Under the pieces are notes generated by a model. The model saw only the letters and a list, made by a program, of their open reading frames with translations. It was not told the DNA's origin and ran no database searches. A stretch of 64,000 nucleotides of DNA. Source: Pseudalkalibacillus sp052246725 (GTDB taxonomy: Bacteria > Bacillota > Bacilli > Bacillales > Fictibacillaceae). The stretch lies in the NCBI GenBank assembly GCA_052246725.1, contig JBQQCL010000011.1; one strand, written 5' to 3'. A program made the position numbers and the translations under genes. Of this stretch, positions 26,192 through 34,456 are shown in pieces (position 1 is the stretch's first letter; every line of letters starts with the position of its first letter).

Positions 26192-27346
26192 GTGAAACGT
26201 CCTGCCATTCTCTCCATTTTCATAACCTCCCTGATTCTGATCGCCGGTGTTGTTGGAGGTTACTTCTTACATGATCATTATAGCAGTGTAAAAGTTCTGG
26301 CTACCTCATCGCTAGGACACGAAAACAGCGAACATGAAAAAGTGGAATCTCCTATAGAGAAGGACCTGAAAACAATCATTCATGAGAGTCAAAAAAGCGT
26401 CGTCCAACTGGAAGTCACTCATGATGATAGTGAAAGCGTAGGATCAGGGTTCCTTTATAATGAATACGGGGATGTTGTCACAAACGCCCATGTGGTCAAA
26501 GGCGGAAAGAGAATCATGGTCCGTACAGCAAATGCTCAGCAATACGAAGGGCAATTGATTGGTATCGGAGAATCAACTGATATCGCTGTCGTCCGAGTTC
26601 CAGAGCTTGCAGGGGAACAGTTCCTTGAAATCGCAACAGACTTTGAAGCCGAGATTGGTGATGAAGTAGTAGCTTTGGGCAGCCCCCTTGGGTTACAGAA
26701 CACCGTGACCACTGGAATCATCAGCGGTCTGAACCGGGAATTCAAGATTGATGGTTATACCTATTCGAATGTCTATCAAATTTCTGCCCCTATCGCCAAA
26801 GGGAACAGTGGCGGTCCACTGATTGATAAACAAACAGGGTTGGTCCTCGCACTTAACTCAGCTGGAACAGAAGAAGGGTCAATCGGGTTCAGCATCCCTC
26901 TTTCAGATGTGCACAATAAAATTTCAGTGTGGTCCGAAGATCCTGTTGAATATACAAATGAATCTGGTGATAACATCGAACTCCCTTCTTCTGAAATGAC
27001 AATAGACGAAGAAAAGAGTAAATACCTGGTCAACTATTTCTTCAACAGTCTAGCAATTGGAGATTATGTCACAGCGTATTCCCTGCTTGGAAGCAAATGG
27101 CAGACGGACACGCCTTATAAAAAGTTCCGGGAAGGATATATCCATACGATAGACATTACTAAAAACAAAATCAGCAGTGAACCAGTCGAAGATGGGGATA
27201 AATATAAGGTGACGATCATTATAGAAGCCCTCGAGCGTAAGAAAGACAAAAGTACGAAAACCGTATTATATAAATGCAATTATGAGGTCGGTCTTGAAAA
27301 TAATCAGCCTAAAATTTTAAGTGGAAAAGCTGAAGAAATTGAATAG
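26192..27346 (+). CDS. Membrane-anchored trypsin-like serine protease (HtrA-like, no PDZ)
   Basis: 384 residues. An N-terminal signal-anchor (AILSIFITSLILIAGVVGGYF) is followed by a protease domain with the triad H100 (VVTNAHVV), D130 (STDIAVVRV) and S206 (AKGNSGGPL). The C-terminal ~120 residues are not a PDZ domain and resemble an NTF2/DUF4878-like fold (YFFNSLAIGDYVTAYSLLGSKW). Probably an extracytoplasmic quality-control protease. Start GTG 26192 follows AAGGGAGGA; an upstream TTG overlaps that site and is rejected. Confidence 0.87.
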   Translation: MKRPAILSIFITSLILIAGVVGGYFLHDHYSSVKVLATSSLGHENSEHEKVESPIEKDLKTIIHESQKSVVQLEVTHDDSESVGSGFLYNEYGDVVTNAHVVKGGKRIMVRTANAQQYEGQLIGIGESTDIAVVRVPELAGEQFLEIATDFEAEIGDEVVALGSPLGLQNTVTTGIISGLNREFKIDGYTYSNVYQISAPIAKGNSGGPLIDKQTGLVLALNSAGTEEGSIGFSIPLSDVHNKISVWSEDPVEYTNESGDNIELPSSEMTIDEEKSKYLVNYFFNSLAIGDYVTAYSLLGSKWQTDTPYKKFREGYIHTIDITKNKISSEPVEDGDKYKVTIIIEALERKKDKSTKTVLYKCNYEVGLENNQPKILSGKAEEIE

Positions 27347-27362
27347 GGAATAATGACAAAAT

Positions 27363-27415
27363 GGTGCATCATGTCGTCTGGTAGGAAAAAGCCAGATGGG
27401 AATGCATCATTTTTC
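27363..27415 (+). terminator. Terminator of the protease gene
   Basis: TGGTGCATCATGTCGTCTGG and its partial complement CCAGATGGGAATGCATCA form a stem, followed by TTTTTC. Just beyond the protease stop codon. Confidence 0.65.
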
Positions 27416-27426
27416 TGTTTTTCCTT

Positions 27427-27795
27427 GGCTGTTTTTTTGTTGCTCTTGAAAGTCGTTGATTTCCGCTCCAGGATGCTCGCTTTCCGCGGGCGTGCGGTGA
27501 GCCCACTCGTCGCCTTGCGGCCTCAGGAGTCTCCTTTTCAAGGAAGCATTTGTGCTCCTGCGTCTACAAGAAAGTCCTGTCGAAGCGAGCTTCCTCGTCG
27601 CATGCCTTGCGAGGAGATTATTCAGGTAGTAGGCACGCTGATCCCGTAGGACAAGGAAAGCTTCGGCAGCGTTACATCGTACGAAGAAAATGCGATTTTC
27701 ATTTTCGAGGAGTCTCGCACCTTGCTCTCCAATCAACTTGCACAAGGTGAGTTTTTTAAAATGACTCAAAAGCAACAATCTTTTAAAAAAGAGTC
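27427..27795 (+). mobile_element. ISL3-like MITE, copy 5 (369 bp)
   Basis: Left end GGCTGTTTTTTTGTTGCTCTTG (a short internal deletion in the terminal repeat); right end AAAAAAGAGTC. Flanked by TTTTCCTT (27419-27426) and TTTTTCTT (27796-27803), an 8-bp duplication with one mismatch. It lacks the nested repeat B but has the 60-bp block. Lies downstream of the protease terminator and ~100 bp upstream of the nucleotidase gene. Confidence 0.82.
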
Positions 27796-27891
27796 TTTTT
27801 CTTAGACAATCCCCTTTGGTGAGTGATTTATCTTTTCAATAAGTCTTGCTATACTTTAAACCATAATGCGGGACACAAAAGGAGCAGAAAA

Positions 27892-28440
27892 ATGATTACC
27901 CTCTTGATCGACATGGATTCGGTGATCTGCGATTTGATGAGCGAATGGCATCGCCGATATAACGAAAAATATGACGATAACCTTAGTGTAGAAGATCTTG
28001 ACTGCTGGCAAAGTGAAAAATATGTCAAAACGGAATGCGGCACTAAAATCTATGATTTTTTAGATGAGCCAGGTCTGTTTATCCGGCTGGAGCCATTGCC
28101 GAATGCAATAGATGTATTGAGGAGGCTTTCTGAACGCCATGACATCCTCATCGTTACAAGCAGCCGTACCTACGCATACACCGAAAAGGAAAAATGGGTT
28201 GAAAAGTACCTTCCATTCATCGGGGCAAGAAATCTGATTTTCACACACCGCAAGGATATGGTCCGAGGAGATATTCTTTTTGACGATGCACCACACAATT
28301 TAATCGCTTTCGAAGAGTCTGGACGAAAAGCAGTCGCAATGGATTATCGATACAATCGCAATATAGATGTTGAACGGGTCCAAAATTGGCTTGAGTTTGA
28401 GCAATGGGTTGAAAAATGTGAAATGGGTGAACAATCGTGA
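27892..28440 (+). CDS. 5'(3')-deoxyribonucleotidase-like HAD phosphatase
   Basis: A 182-residue HAD-fold enzyme with catalytic motif I LLIDMDSVICD, motif II IVTSS and motif III region GDILFDDAPHNL. It resembles the NT5C family, which removes phosphate from (deoxy)nucleoside monophosphates. Motif I has DMDS where DMDG/DVDG is common; both aspartates are present. Start 27892 follows AAAGGAG; the upstream frame has no such site. It overlaps the next gene by 4 bp (GTGA), so the two are co-translated. Confidence 0.8.
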   Translation: MITLLIDMDSVICDLMSEWHRRYNEKYDDNLSVEDLDCWQSEKYVKTECGTKIYDFLDEPGLFIRLEPLPNAIDVLRRLSERHDILIVTSSRTYAYTEKEKWVEKYLPFIGARNLIFTHRKDMVRGDILFDDAPHNLIAFEESGRKAVAMDYRYNRNIDVERVQNWLEFEQWVEKCEMGEQS

Positions 28441-29366
28441 AAAAAACGGATATACTTATCATCGGCGGTGGTCCAGCAGGCATATCTGCGGCAATCTGGT
28501 GTCAACGTCTTGGCTTGAATTATCTACTAATTGAAGAACAGGCAGAGTTAGGTGGGCAATTGAAGGATATCTATAACCGTATCGTGGACTACCCTGGATA
28601 TATCTATGAAAATGGACAAACTCTTAAACAACAATTGACCAAACATATCGATGAAGTGGATGCCCGTTATCATGTAAAGATGAAAATCCATCGCCTTGAC
28701 CATACCAATCGAATCACTTCACTAATACAAAATGAAAAAGAATCGAAACTCAATTATCACTATTTGATTCTTGCAACCGGTACTACAGTAAGACGACTCG
28801 ACATACCAGGTGAGCAGGAAATGATCGATCGTGGTGAAATATATTCTGCCACAAAGGACCGACATCGTTTTGAAGGGAAAAAAGTGGTTGTAGTTGGGGG
28901 TGGCGATCGCGCATTCGAAGGTGCCCTGTTATTGGCAGAAAGCGGTGCTAGCGTTTATTTGATCCATCGTTCCAAAGAATTCCGGGCACGTGAAGAATTT
29001 AAGAAGCCTGTGACGGATCATTCTAAAATCAACATTTTATGTGACACGGTTGTCAAAAACATTCAACACGCAGAAAACGGAATCGTCGGAGTCGATTTAC
29101 GAAACCGCTTGACCAACTCAGTCACTCATTTGTCCGTTGAAGGTGTCTTCATCCGGATCGGCGTCCAACCGAACATCCGATACGTAAAAGAATACGTCAG
29201 CCTCGATGAAGGGAATTATGTGCAGGTTGATTCTTGTCAACGCACAAGCGACCCGTACATCTACGCAATTGGTGATGTATGTACACACCCTGTTTTTTCG
29301 AGCATATCCAATGCAACGGCACAGGGAATGATCGCCGCAAAGCATCTTTCTCTGAAGCTGTGTTGA
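28437..29366 (+). CDS. Thioredoxin-reductase-like flavoprotein without redox cysteines
   Basis: 309 residues, two Rossmann domains: FAD-binding GGGPAGISAAIWCQRLG at the N-terminus, NAD(P)-binding VVVVGGGDRAFEGALLLAESGA in the middle and FAD-closing YIYAIGDV near the end. Where thioredoxin reductases have CxxCDG, this protein has SATKD, so it cannot reduce thioredoxin through that route. It may be a ferredoxin/flavodoxin reductase-like enzyme or an unassigned NAD(P)H oxidoreductase. Starts at GTG 28437 inside the end of the nucleotidase gene. Confidence 0.82.
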   Translation: MKKTDILIIGGGPAGISAAIWCQRLGLNYLLIEEQAELGGQLKDIYNRIVDYPGYIYENGQTLKQQLTKHIDEVDARYHVKMKIHRLDHTNRITSLIQNEKESKLNYHYLILATGTTVRRLDIPGEQEMIDRGEIYSATKDRHRFEGKKVVVVGGGDRAFEGALLLAESGASVYLIHRSKEFRAREEFKKPVTDHSKINILCDTVVKNIQHAENGIVGVDLRNRLTNSVTHLSVEGVFIRIGVQPNIRYVKEYVSLDEGNYVQVDSCQRTSDPYIYAIGDVCTHPVFSSISNATAQGMIAAKHLSLKLC

Positions 29367-29408
29367 GGGAATGATAAAACCATGCACATCCCTAATTTGC
29401 ATAAATCA

Positions 29409-29456
29409 GAGGGCTGTCATCAAGTGCTAAACAATTACGGGACAGCCCCCTCCCTC
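29409..29456. terminator. Terminator between convergent genes
   Basis: GAGGGCTGTC and GACAGCCCCCTC pair around a 24-nt loop in the 118-bp gap between the flavoprotein gene and the converging nucleotidyltransferase gene. The T run is weak, so efficiency is uncertain. Confidence 0.5.
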
Positions 29457-29484
29457 TTATTAAAACGGTCTAACTAACAACTTA

Positions 29485-30324
29485 TCACTTGTCAGATGCT
29501 CCTGGCCGAGCAGATTGCGCTCTCTTCAACTGGTCCTCAATGCTCACCTCAGGACAATGTAGTTGAATGAGTTGTGCGGTTTCTCTGATTAACTCCTCCA
29601 ATTGAGTGATACTAACCCTTAATGACGCATTTGTAAGTATCTGATGAATCCTATCTGAAAAAAACTCCGGTTTCACTTCCATCCTTTCACTCGTTTCATG
29701 CAGCCATTTCAATCCTGGATGATGGATATACATTTCATTCAATGCACTCAATGTGACGAGTAATTTTTTTGAAACATCCACGAGTATTGAATGAAGGAAA
29801 AGTGAATCTTTTCGTTGAGCAAGAGCTTCACGGCTTTGCCAACTACCATCGAAGTCAAACGAATGGAGAATAAGCTTTTCTTTTAAAGGTTTTGGATAGG
29901 AAAAAATAGATTCAAGGTAACCTTCAAATATTGCCGTTCCTTTGAAGGGAACGCCATCTGAAATCGCCCCGATCAGACATTGTTTTTCTAGGGAGATGTC
30001 CCCATCCTTCATCGATTGGATATACCCCTCAACTGTCGATCCTAGGAAACTGCTGATTTCAAATTTTGTCCCATTTGCCAAAAAGGACTCCGACCATTCC
30101 TGATCTTCATAAGGATGAAAATTCAGGATCACCCCTTTCGCCTGGTTGATTGGATGCAAGCGATCCTGATCCTCAGGTGGTTCATTCCATATCAAAAAAA
30201 GTTCAACATCAGAAAACTGATCTTCCCATCCTCTCGAAACCGATCCTCCTAAAAAAATCATTTCAAGCTTTGGATTTGTCTTATAAACTTCTGCTATTTT
30301 TCTAGCTTGTTCGAATAAAGTCAT
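29485..30324 (-). CDS. Nucleotidyltransferase-fold protein
   Basis: A 279-residue soluble protein. Near the N-terminus MIFLGGSVSRGWEDQFSDVELFLIW matches the polymerase-beta-like GGSxxRG ... D.E/D.D motif of minimal nucleotidyltransferases; the metal ligands appear as DVE. The remainder is helical. Substrate unknown; antibiotic nucleotidyltransferases and toxin-antitoxin MNT proteins share this fold, but no HEPN partner gene is adjacent. Start 30324 has GGGGAG 6 nt upstream; the frame opens at 30357. Confidence 0.68.
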   Translation of the reverse strand: MTLFEQARKIAEVYKTNPKLEMIFLGGSVSRGWEDQFSDVELFLIWNEPPEDQDRLHPINQAKGVILNFHPYEDQEWSESFLANGTKFEISSFLGSTVEGYIQSMKDGDISLEKQCLIGAISDGVPFKGTAIFEGYLESIFSYPKPLKEKLILHSFDFDGSWQSREALAQRKDSLFLHSILVDVSKKLLVTLSALNEMYIHHPGLKWLHETSERMEVKPEFFSDRIHQILTNASLRVSITQLEELIRETAQLIQLHCPEVSIEDQLKRAQSARPGASDK

Positions 30325-30724
30325 TTGCTGCTCCCCTGTCATGGTAATCAGTTCCAATTATAGCAAAACAAAAACATATTTCAGTGGTGAATTTTGATAA
30401 AATAGATTTTGTATACTTTATTGTTGATTTTTGCGAAATTCACTTCTATCCTGCAGCTAGGAACGAGCGTTTTTGTAATGTCGTGGTACAGCAGAATTTT
30501 GGGTCCTGAACGTGAAAAAGCTTCCAGTTGATTGTTGGTTACTTCAAAGCGTTGAAGTAAGACCCGACCGAACCTATGAAAATAAATGAATAACGTTTGT
30601 GCACCCCCATTTCTGACTAACATAGAAAGAATGTTTATGTACATCGTATTGAATATTTTACCTTCCTACTCGTTTTTGATAGATTTAAGTTTATAGCCTA
30701 CATAGAAGGGGTGCAGTTAACGTC
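30325..30724. other. Intergenic region with repeat C fragment
   Basis: About 400 bases. CGAAATTCACTTCTATCCTG near 30434 matches the end of repeat C read in reverse. An 87-codon minus-strand frame (30381-30644) has no ribosome site and no recognisable sequence. The stretch before 30725 presumably holds the MscS promoter. Confidence 0.4.
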
Positions 30725-31918
30725 ATGGCGGATTGGTACAATACAACGGTCGATTACGTAACCGATTTCAACCTTTGGATTGATGTCGGTATTGCTATAG
30801 CGATTTTCATTGCATTTGTCATCTTTAGAAAACTATTTACAAAATATATTTTCAGATTGATTTCTAGATTGACTGATAAATCATCAACTAAGGTCCTTCA
30901 TAAAATATTAATGGCTTTTGAAAAACCTTTGAATGCGTTTTTCATTTTTTTAGGACTCTATCTTGCTTATGAATCACTGGACATGCGTACAGAGGATGTT
31001 CACTTGCCTCTTAGGCTGTTCCGGACTTCGGTCATCATTCTCGTAACATGGGGATTGATTAACCTTTCGTCATCGTCTTCCATCCTTTTCAGGAGCATCC
31101 ACAGGCGGTTGGATCTGCAAATGGACCAGATCCTGATTCCTTTTTTCTCCAGGGTATTGAAGGTCGTGATTGGTGCAATTGCAATCAGTGTGTTGGCACA
31201 GGAATGGGGATATAACGTCAATGGATTCGTTGCCGGTCTGGGGATCGGGGGACTAGCATTTGCTTTTGCGGCGAAGGAAGCCTTGGGAAATCTATTTGGC
31301 GGAGTCGTCATCATTATGGAACGACCGTTTTCTATTGGTGACTGGATACAAACACCGTCTGTCGAAGGCATTGTCGAAGATATCGGATTCCGGAGCACGC
31401 AAGTCCGAACTTTTGCTGATGCTCATGTCACAGTACCTAACGCTAATATCGCCAATGAGCCGATAACGAACTGGACACGGATGAGAAAGCGTAGGATTTC
31501 TTTCAACCTGGGAGTCGAATACACGACACCGAAGGAAAAACTTGAAAAAGTTGTTGAAAGAATCAGGAATTTGCTGAAAGAGCATGAAGAAGTCCACCCA
31601 GAATTGATCATCGTCAACTTCGATAACTACAACAGTAGCAGTCTTGACATCATGATCTATTTCTTTACAAAAACGACTGCATGGATCAACTTCCTGGATG
31701 TAAAGCAGGATATCAACCTCCGTATCATGGAAATTCTTGATGAAGAAGGTGTCTCTGTCGCATTTCCTAGCAGAAGCATCTATATGGAAAATACACACCA
31801 GCAGATGCATCCTGTTCGTGACGAACCACAAGACCCTGGCTCTACTACTGCACCTGGTGGTAATATCGATAAAAGAGCAGACGGTAGTCGAGGACATGGG
31901 AATGAGGATGGAGAATGA
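30725..31918 (+). CDS. MscS-family mechanosensitive channel
   Basis: 397 residues with three or four N-terminal transmembrane segments. The pore helix and beta domain are clear: GFVAGLGIGGLAFAFAAKEALGNLFGGVVIIMERPFSIGDWIQ, then GFRSTQVRTFADAHVTVPNANI. Such channels release solutes on osmotic downshock, and this form is in the small-conductance/YkuT-like size range. A hydrophilic C-terminal tail of ~35 residues (Pro/Gly/Asp-rich) is added. Monocistronic, with a terminator at 32000. Confidence 0.9.
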   Translation: MADWYNTTVDYVTDFNLWIDVGIAIAIFIAFVIFRKLFTKYIFRLISRLTDKSSTKVLHKILMAFEKPLNAFFIFLGLYLAYESLDMRTEDVHLPLRLFRTSVIILVTWGLINLSSSSSILFRSIHRRLDLQMDQILIPFFSRVLKVVIGAIAISVLAQEWGYNVNGFVAGLGIGGLAFAFAAKEALGNLFGGVVIIMERPFSIGDWIQTPSVEGIVEDIGFRSTQVRTFADAHVTVPNANIANEPITNWTRMRKRRISFNLGVEYTTPKEKLEKVVERIRNLLKEHEEVHPELIIVNFDNYNSSSLDIMIYFFTKTTAWINFLDVKQDINLRIMEILDEEGVSVAFPSRSIYMENTHQQMHPVRDEPQDPGSTTAPGGNIDKRADGSRGHGNEDGE

Positions 31919-31999
31919 ACCCTACGCAAGAAACCTCCAGAACTCTGAATTATTAAAAGAACTTCCTTTCAAACCTATCACGGGTCATTGAAGTCATGA

Positions 32000-32035
32000 A
32001 AAGAGGCTGACCGAAACGGCAGCCTCTTTTTCTAT
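32000..32035 (+). terminator. Terminator of the MscS gene
   Basis: AAAGAGGCTG and CAGCCTCTTT pair around ACCGAAACGG, followed by TTTCTATG; the reverse strand has TTTTCATGAC, so it may also serve the converging DUF2188 gene. Confidence 0.85.
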
Positions 32036-32039
32036 GTCT

Positions 32040-32258
32040 TCAACCATTTGTCGAATATTTGCTTACATCTTCTACTTCACCATTTTGGCGATGTATGACC
32101 ACCTGACTCGGCCTTGATGCATCAGCGAGGTCCTGCGCCTCCTGGTAGGCGGTTTCTTTCGTATCAAACGTTTTCTCCGGCCGGTCACGTCCCTCGACTT
32201 TTATTTCCCAACGATTGTTATCTTCATTCGGTAAAATGTGATAGATTTTATCTCCCAT
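32040..32258 (-). CDS. DUF2188 protein
   Basis: A 72-residue protein, MGDKIYHILPNEDNNRWEIKVEGRDRPEKTFDTKETAYQEAQDLAD ..., matching DUF2188 (xxVxPxxDGxWxVKxEGxxRxxxxFxTKxEAxxxAxxxA). Function unknown. Start 32258 follows AAAGGAGGGAATAAGG. Confidence 0.8.
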   Translation of the reverse strand: MGDKIYHILPNEDNNRWEIKVEGRDRPEKTFDTKETAYQEAQDLADASRPSQVVIHRQNGEVEDVSKYSTNG

Positions 32259-32377
32259 CCTTATTCCCTCCTTTGGACTTATTTTGTACAAACACTTCCC
32301 CTTCTCTTAAGTTTTTACACATTGAAACTGATTAAGTCAGGCATTCTGGGAAAACTAAGGAGACGGAGGTGATCATA

Positions 32378-32500
32378 TTGAAGAAAAAGAAAAAGGATCC
32401 GACGACGATTGGGCTTCCTTCCTCCCAGCCTGAAGGACAAGGAACTGGCTATGAAAAAGGACCATCTGTCGATTCATCAAGAAAGAAAACAAAGAAATAA
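32378..32500 (+). CDS. Small basic protein, 40 residues (possibly YuzL-like)
   Basis: TTG start at 32378, 5 nt after GGAGGTGA. The product is lysine-rich at both ends (MKKKKKDPTTIG ... SSRKKTKK) with EGQGTGYEKGPSV in the middle. It loosely resembles the short YuzL family of Bacillus, of unknown function; the match is from memory and weak. It is followed at once by a strong hairpin terminator, which supports a real transcription unit. Confidence 0.55.
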   Translation: MKKKKKDPTTIGLPSSQPEGQGTGYEKGPSVDSSRKKTKK

Positions 32501-32529
32501 AGAAAGCTTGGCTTTGCCAAGCTTTCTTT
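32499..32529. terminator. Bidirectional terminator from repeat B-like sequence
   Basis: A perfect 14-bp stem, AAAGAAAGCTTGGC and GCCAAGCTTTCTTT, around TTT, with T-rich tails in both directions. Overlaps the stop codon of the 40-residue gene and precedes the stop of the converging 32532 gene. The sequence matches the left end of repeat B. Confidence 0.85.
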
Positions 32530-32531
32530 AT

Positions 32532-32720
32532 TTATGTCAGATTGTCATAATACTGGTCGATCATTTTTTCGATTTCATCTTCATTGGGCTTATCCCCTGT
32601 GAAATCAAAGGGAAGCTCTTGCTTGAACGTTCCGCCTTCATACACATGGACCGCGCCGTTTTGATGAGACACACTATACTCGATTTCAAATGTATAAGCA
32701 CCTCGTTGAATGGCACCCAT
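32532..32720 (-). CDS. Small conserved Bacillus protein (DUF5370-like)
   Basis: A 62-residue protein, MGAIQRGAYTFEIEYSVSHQNGAVHVYEGG ..., acidic at the C-terminus (DEIEKMIDQYYDNL). I recall similar short proteins in Bacillus (DUF5370 group) but am unsure of the number. Start 32720 lies 8 nt after GAGGAGG. Function unknown. Its start is 40 bp from the ung stop on the same strand, so it may be transcribed with ung. Confidence 0.6.
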   Translation of the reverse strand: MGAIQRGAYTFEIEYSVSHQNGAVHVYEGGTFKQELPFDFTGDKPNEDEIEKMIDQYYDNLT

Positions 32721-32759
32721 AGAATCAACCTCCTCTGTTCTCATCTAGTATGGACAGAT

Positions 32760-33446
32760 TCAGTCGGTTTCATTTATGTGAGGAATTTGCCAATCGATGT
32801 CCTCGATTCCATTTTCACGCAGAAAATTGTTGATTCTTGAAAATGGACGGCTTCCGAAAAATCCCTTATTTGCTGAAAAAGGACTCGGATGGGGTGACTT
32901 GATAATCAAATGATGATCATTCGTTATGAGCTCTTCTTTTTGCTGAGCGTGTTTTCCCCACAATAAGAACACCAAAGGTTTTTCCCGTTCATTCAATGTA
33001 CGGATGACAGCGTTTGTGAAATGCTCCCAGCCAAGCCCTTTATGGGAGTTCGGTTGCTTGTGCCGGACAGTAAGAACGGTATTCAACATCAATACCCCTT
33101 GTTCAGCCCAGTGGATTAGCGACCCATGATTCGGTGGTTCACAGCCGATGTCTTGTTTCAACTCTTTATAGATATTTTGCAGTGATGGCGGTTGTCGGAC
33201 ACCAGGTTGAACTGAAAAACTCAATCCATGGGCTTGCCCTGGTCCATGATAAGGATCCTGTCCGATTAAAACGACCTTCGCTTTATCATAAGGAGTAAAA
33301 TGGAGGGCATTGAAAATATCATACATGTCCGGATAAACGTGACCGGATGCGTATTCTGTCTTCAGTCGATCGCGCAGCTCCAAATAATAGTCTTTTTGAA
33401 ATTCCTCTTCAAGTACGTCAGACCAATCGTTCTTCAGAATTTCCAT
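32760..33446 (-). CDS. ung: Uracil-DNA glycosylase
   Basis: A 228-residue family-1 UDG that removes uracil from DNA in base excision repair. Signature VVLIGQDPYHGPGQAHGLSFSV with catalytic D64, the LLWGKHAQ stretch, and the leucine loop HPSPFSA near residue 186. Length matches B. subtilis Ung (225). A GGGTGA ribosome site precedes ATG 33446. Confidence 0.95.
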   Translation of the reverse strand: MEILKNDWSDVLEEEFQKDYYLELRDRLKTEYASGHVYPDMYDIFNALHFTPYDKAKVVLIGQDPYHGPGQAHGLSFSVQPGVRQPPSLQNIYKELKQDIGCEPPNHGSLIHWAEQGVLMLNTVLTVRHKQPNSHKGLGWEHFTNAVIRTLNEREKPLVFLLWGKHAQQKEELITNDHHLIIKSPHPSPFSANKGFFGSRPFSRINNFLRENGIEDIDWQIPHINETD

Positions 33447-33594
33447 TTGTTATTCACCCATTTTTATAAGATTGCTAGATAAAAAAAGTATAGCACACGA
33501 AAAACGTCTCTTTCGAATAGGAAACTCTTTTGAAAATACTTCCTTTCCAAGTACGTTGGTTACCGCAGCTCTTTGTTGTTTTAAGGAGGAACTG

Positions 33595-33660
33595 GTTCGG
33601 ACAGTGATTTGCTATTTCCTCTTCTTCCTGACCAAAGTTGCCTTGAGTTCGGACAGAATT
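33595..33660. repeat. Repeat D, GTTCGGACAG repeat (two units)
   Basis: GTTCGGACAG at 33595-33604 and 33647-33656, exactly 52 bp apart, with TTTCCTC-rich spacer. The second unit is the right arm of an imperfect palindrome beginning near 33629 (CTGACCAAAGTTGCC). The same unit and period occur at 44182-44314. The rest of the 33447-33781 gap shows no gene. Confidence 0.75.
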
Positions 33661-33781
33661 TCATCTTTTTCTCCTTCTCCAGTTCATTTTGTCTAAAGAT
33701 ATTTTCAATTCGCGGTTTTATGACACGGTTCTAATTATTTCCCCGAGAATAGTTGACAGATATTGACGACAAATTTCACTT

Positions 33782-34399
33782 CTAGACCATGAACTTTTTG
33801 ATCAGACTGCTTGCATCAGCACGTAAATATCGCGATCGCCCTAGGTAGAGGGGGATTTCCAGCTTCTCAAAATCAGGAAGCCCCTTTTCATTGAACAGTG
33901 CGTCGTCCCTATAAAATTGTGTGATATCAGCGACAAACCAGTCATGATCGCCGTAGCGGTTCACATCAATGGTCTCACACTCATACGCAACATATGCATC
34001 TTTCAAAATCGGTGCATCCGTTGTCCTCCCACGGTCGAATGCCATACTTCCCAGCTCAAACTTATTCTTTTCGCTTCCCGAATAGGTTCCTGATTGCTGG
34101 ATGAATTCAGCTTTTTCAAAGGGTAAAAAGTTGATCGCAAATGATCCGGCACCTTTTACAAGATGGTATGTATGCCTTTCCCTTCCGATTGCAACGCCAT
34201 ACATGGGTGGATCATAAGATATGTATGAGTGCCAACCGGCAGCCATCACATTATCTTCCTCCTCAAACGATACGGTTACGATGGCGACCATCCCCGGGTA
34301 GCTATGCATAACCATTTTGTCTGTCGGTTTTCTCAAAAAATCAGCCCCTAGCTCGACATTTTTTCCTCCATTATCCCATGAATCCGTTTTCTTTGTCAT
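33782..34399 (-). CDS. Flavin reductase-like FMN-binding protein
   Basis: A 205-residue protein of the split-barrel flavin reductase family: MVAIVTVSFEEEDNVMAAGWHSYISYDPPMYGVAIGRERHTYHLV and GSFAINFLPFEKAEFIQQSGTYSG are typical. It probably binds FMN and reduces it or uses it on a small substrate. Start 34399 is the likely one; upstream residues to 34495 form an unrelated hydrophobic stretch overlapping the promoter and start of the divergent Eis-like gene. No strong ribosome site is seen. Confidence 0.78.
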   Translation of the reverse strand: MTKKTDSWDNGGKNVELGADFLRKPTDKMVMHSYPGMVAIVTVSFEEEDNVMAAGWHSYISYDPPMYGVAIGRERHTYHLVKGAGSFAINFLPFEKAEFIQQSGTYSGSEKNKFELGSMAFDRGRTTDAPILKDAYVAYECETIDVNRYGDHDWFVADITQFYRDDALFNEKGLPDFEKLEIPLYLGRSRYLRADASSLIKKFMV

Positions 34400-34456
34400 A
34401 TTCAAGTTTGCTATAATAAAAGACAGTCGTATTGGAAGAATCAGGAGGATGAAGAA

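Noticed and set aside
30381..30644. 87-codon minus-strand frame between nucleotidyltransferase and MscS genes
   Set aside because: No ribosome site; overlaps repeat C fragment; sequence unlike a protein family.
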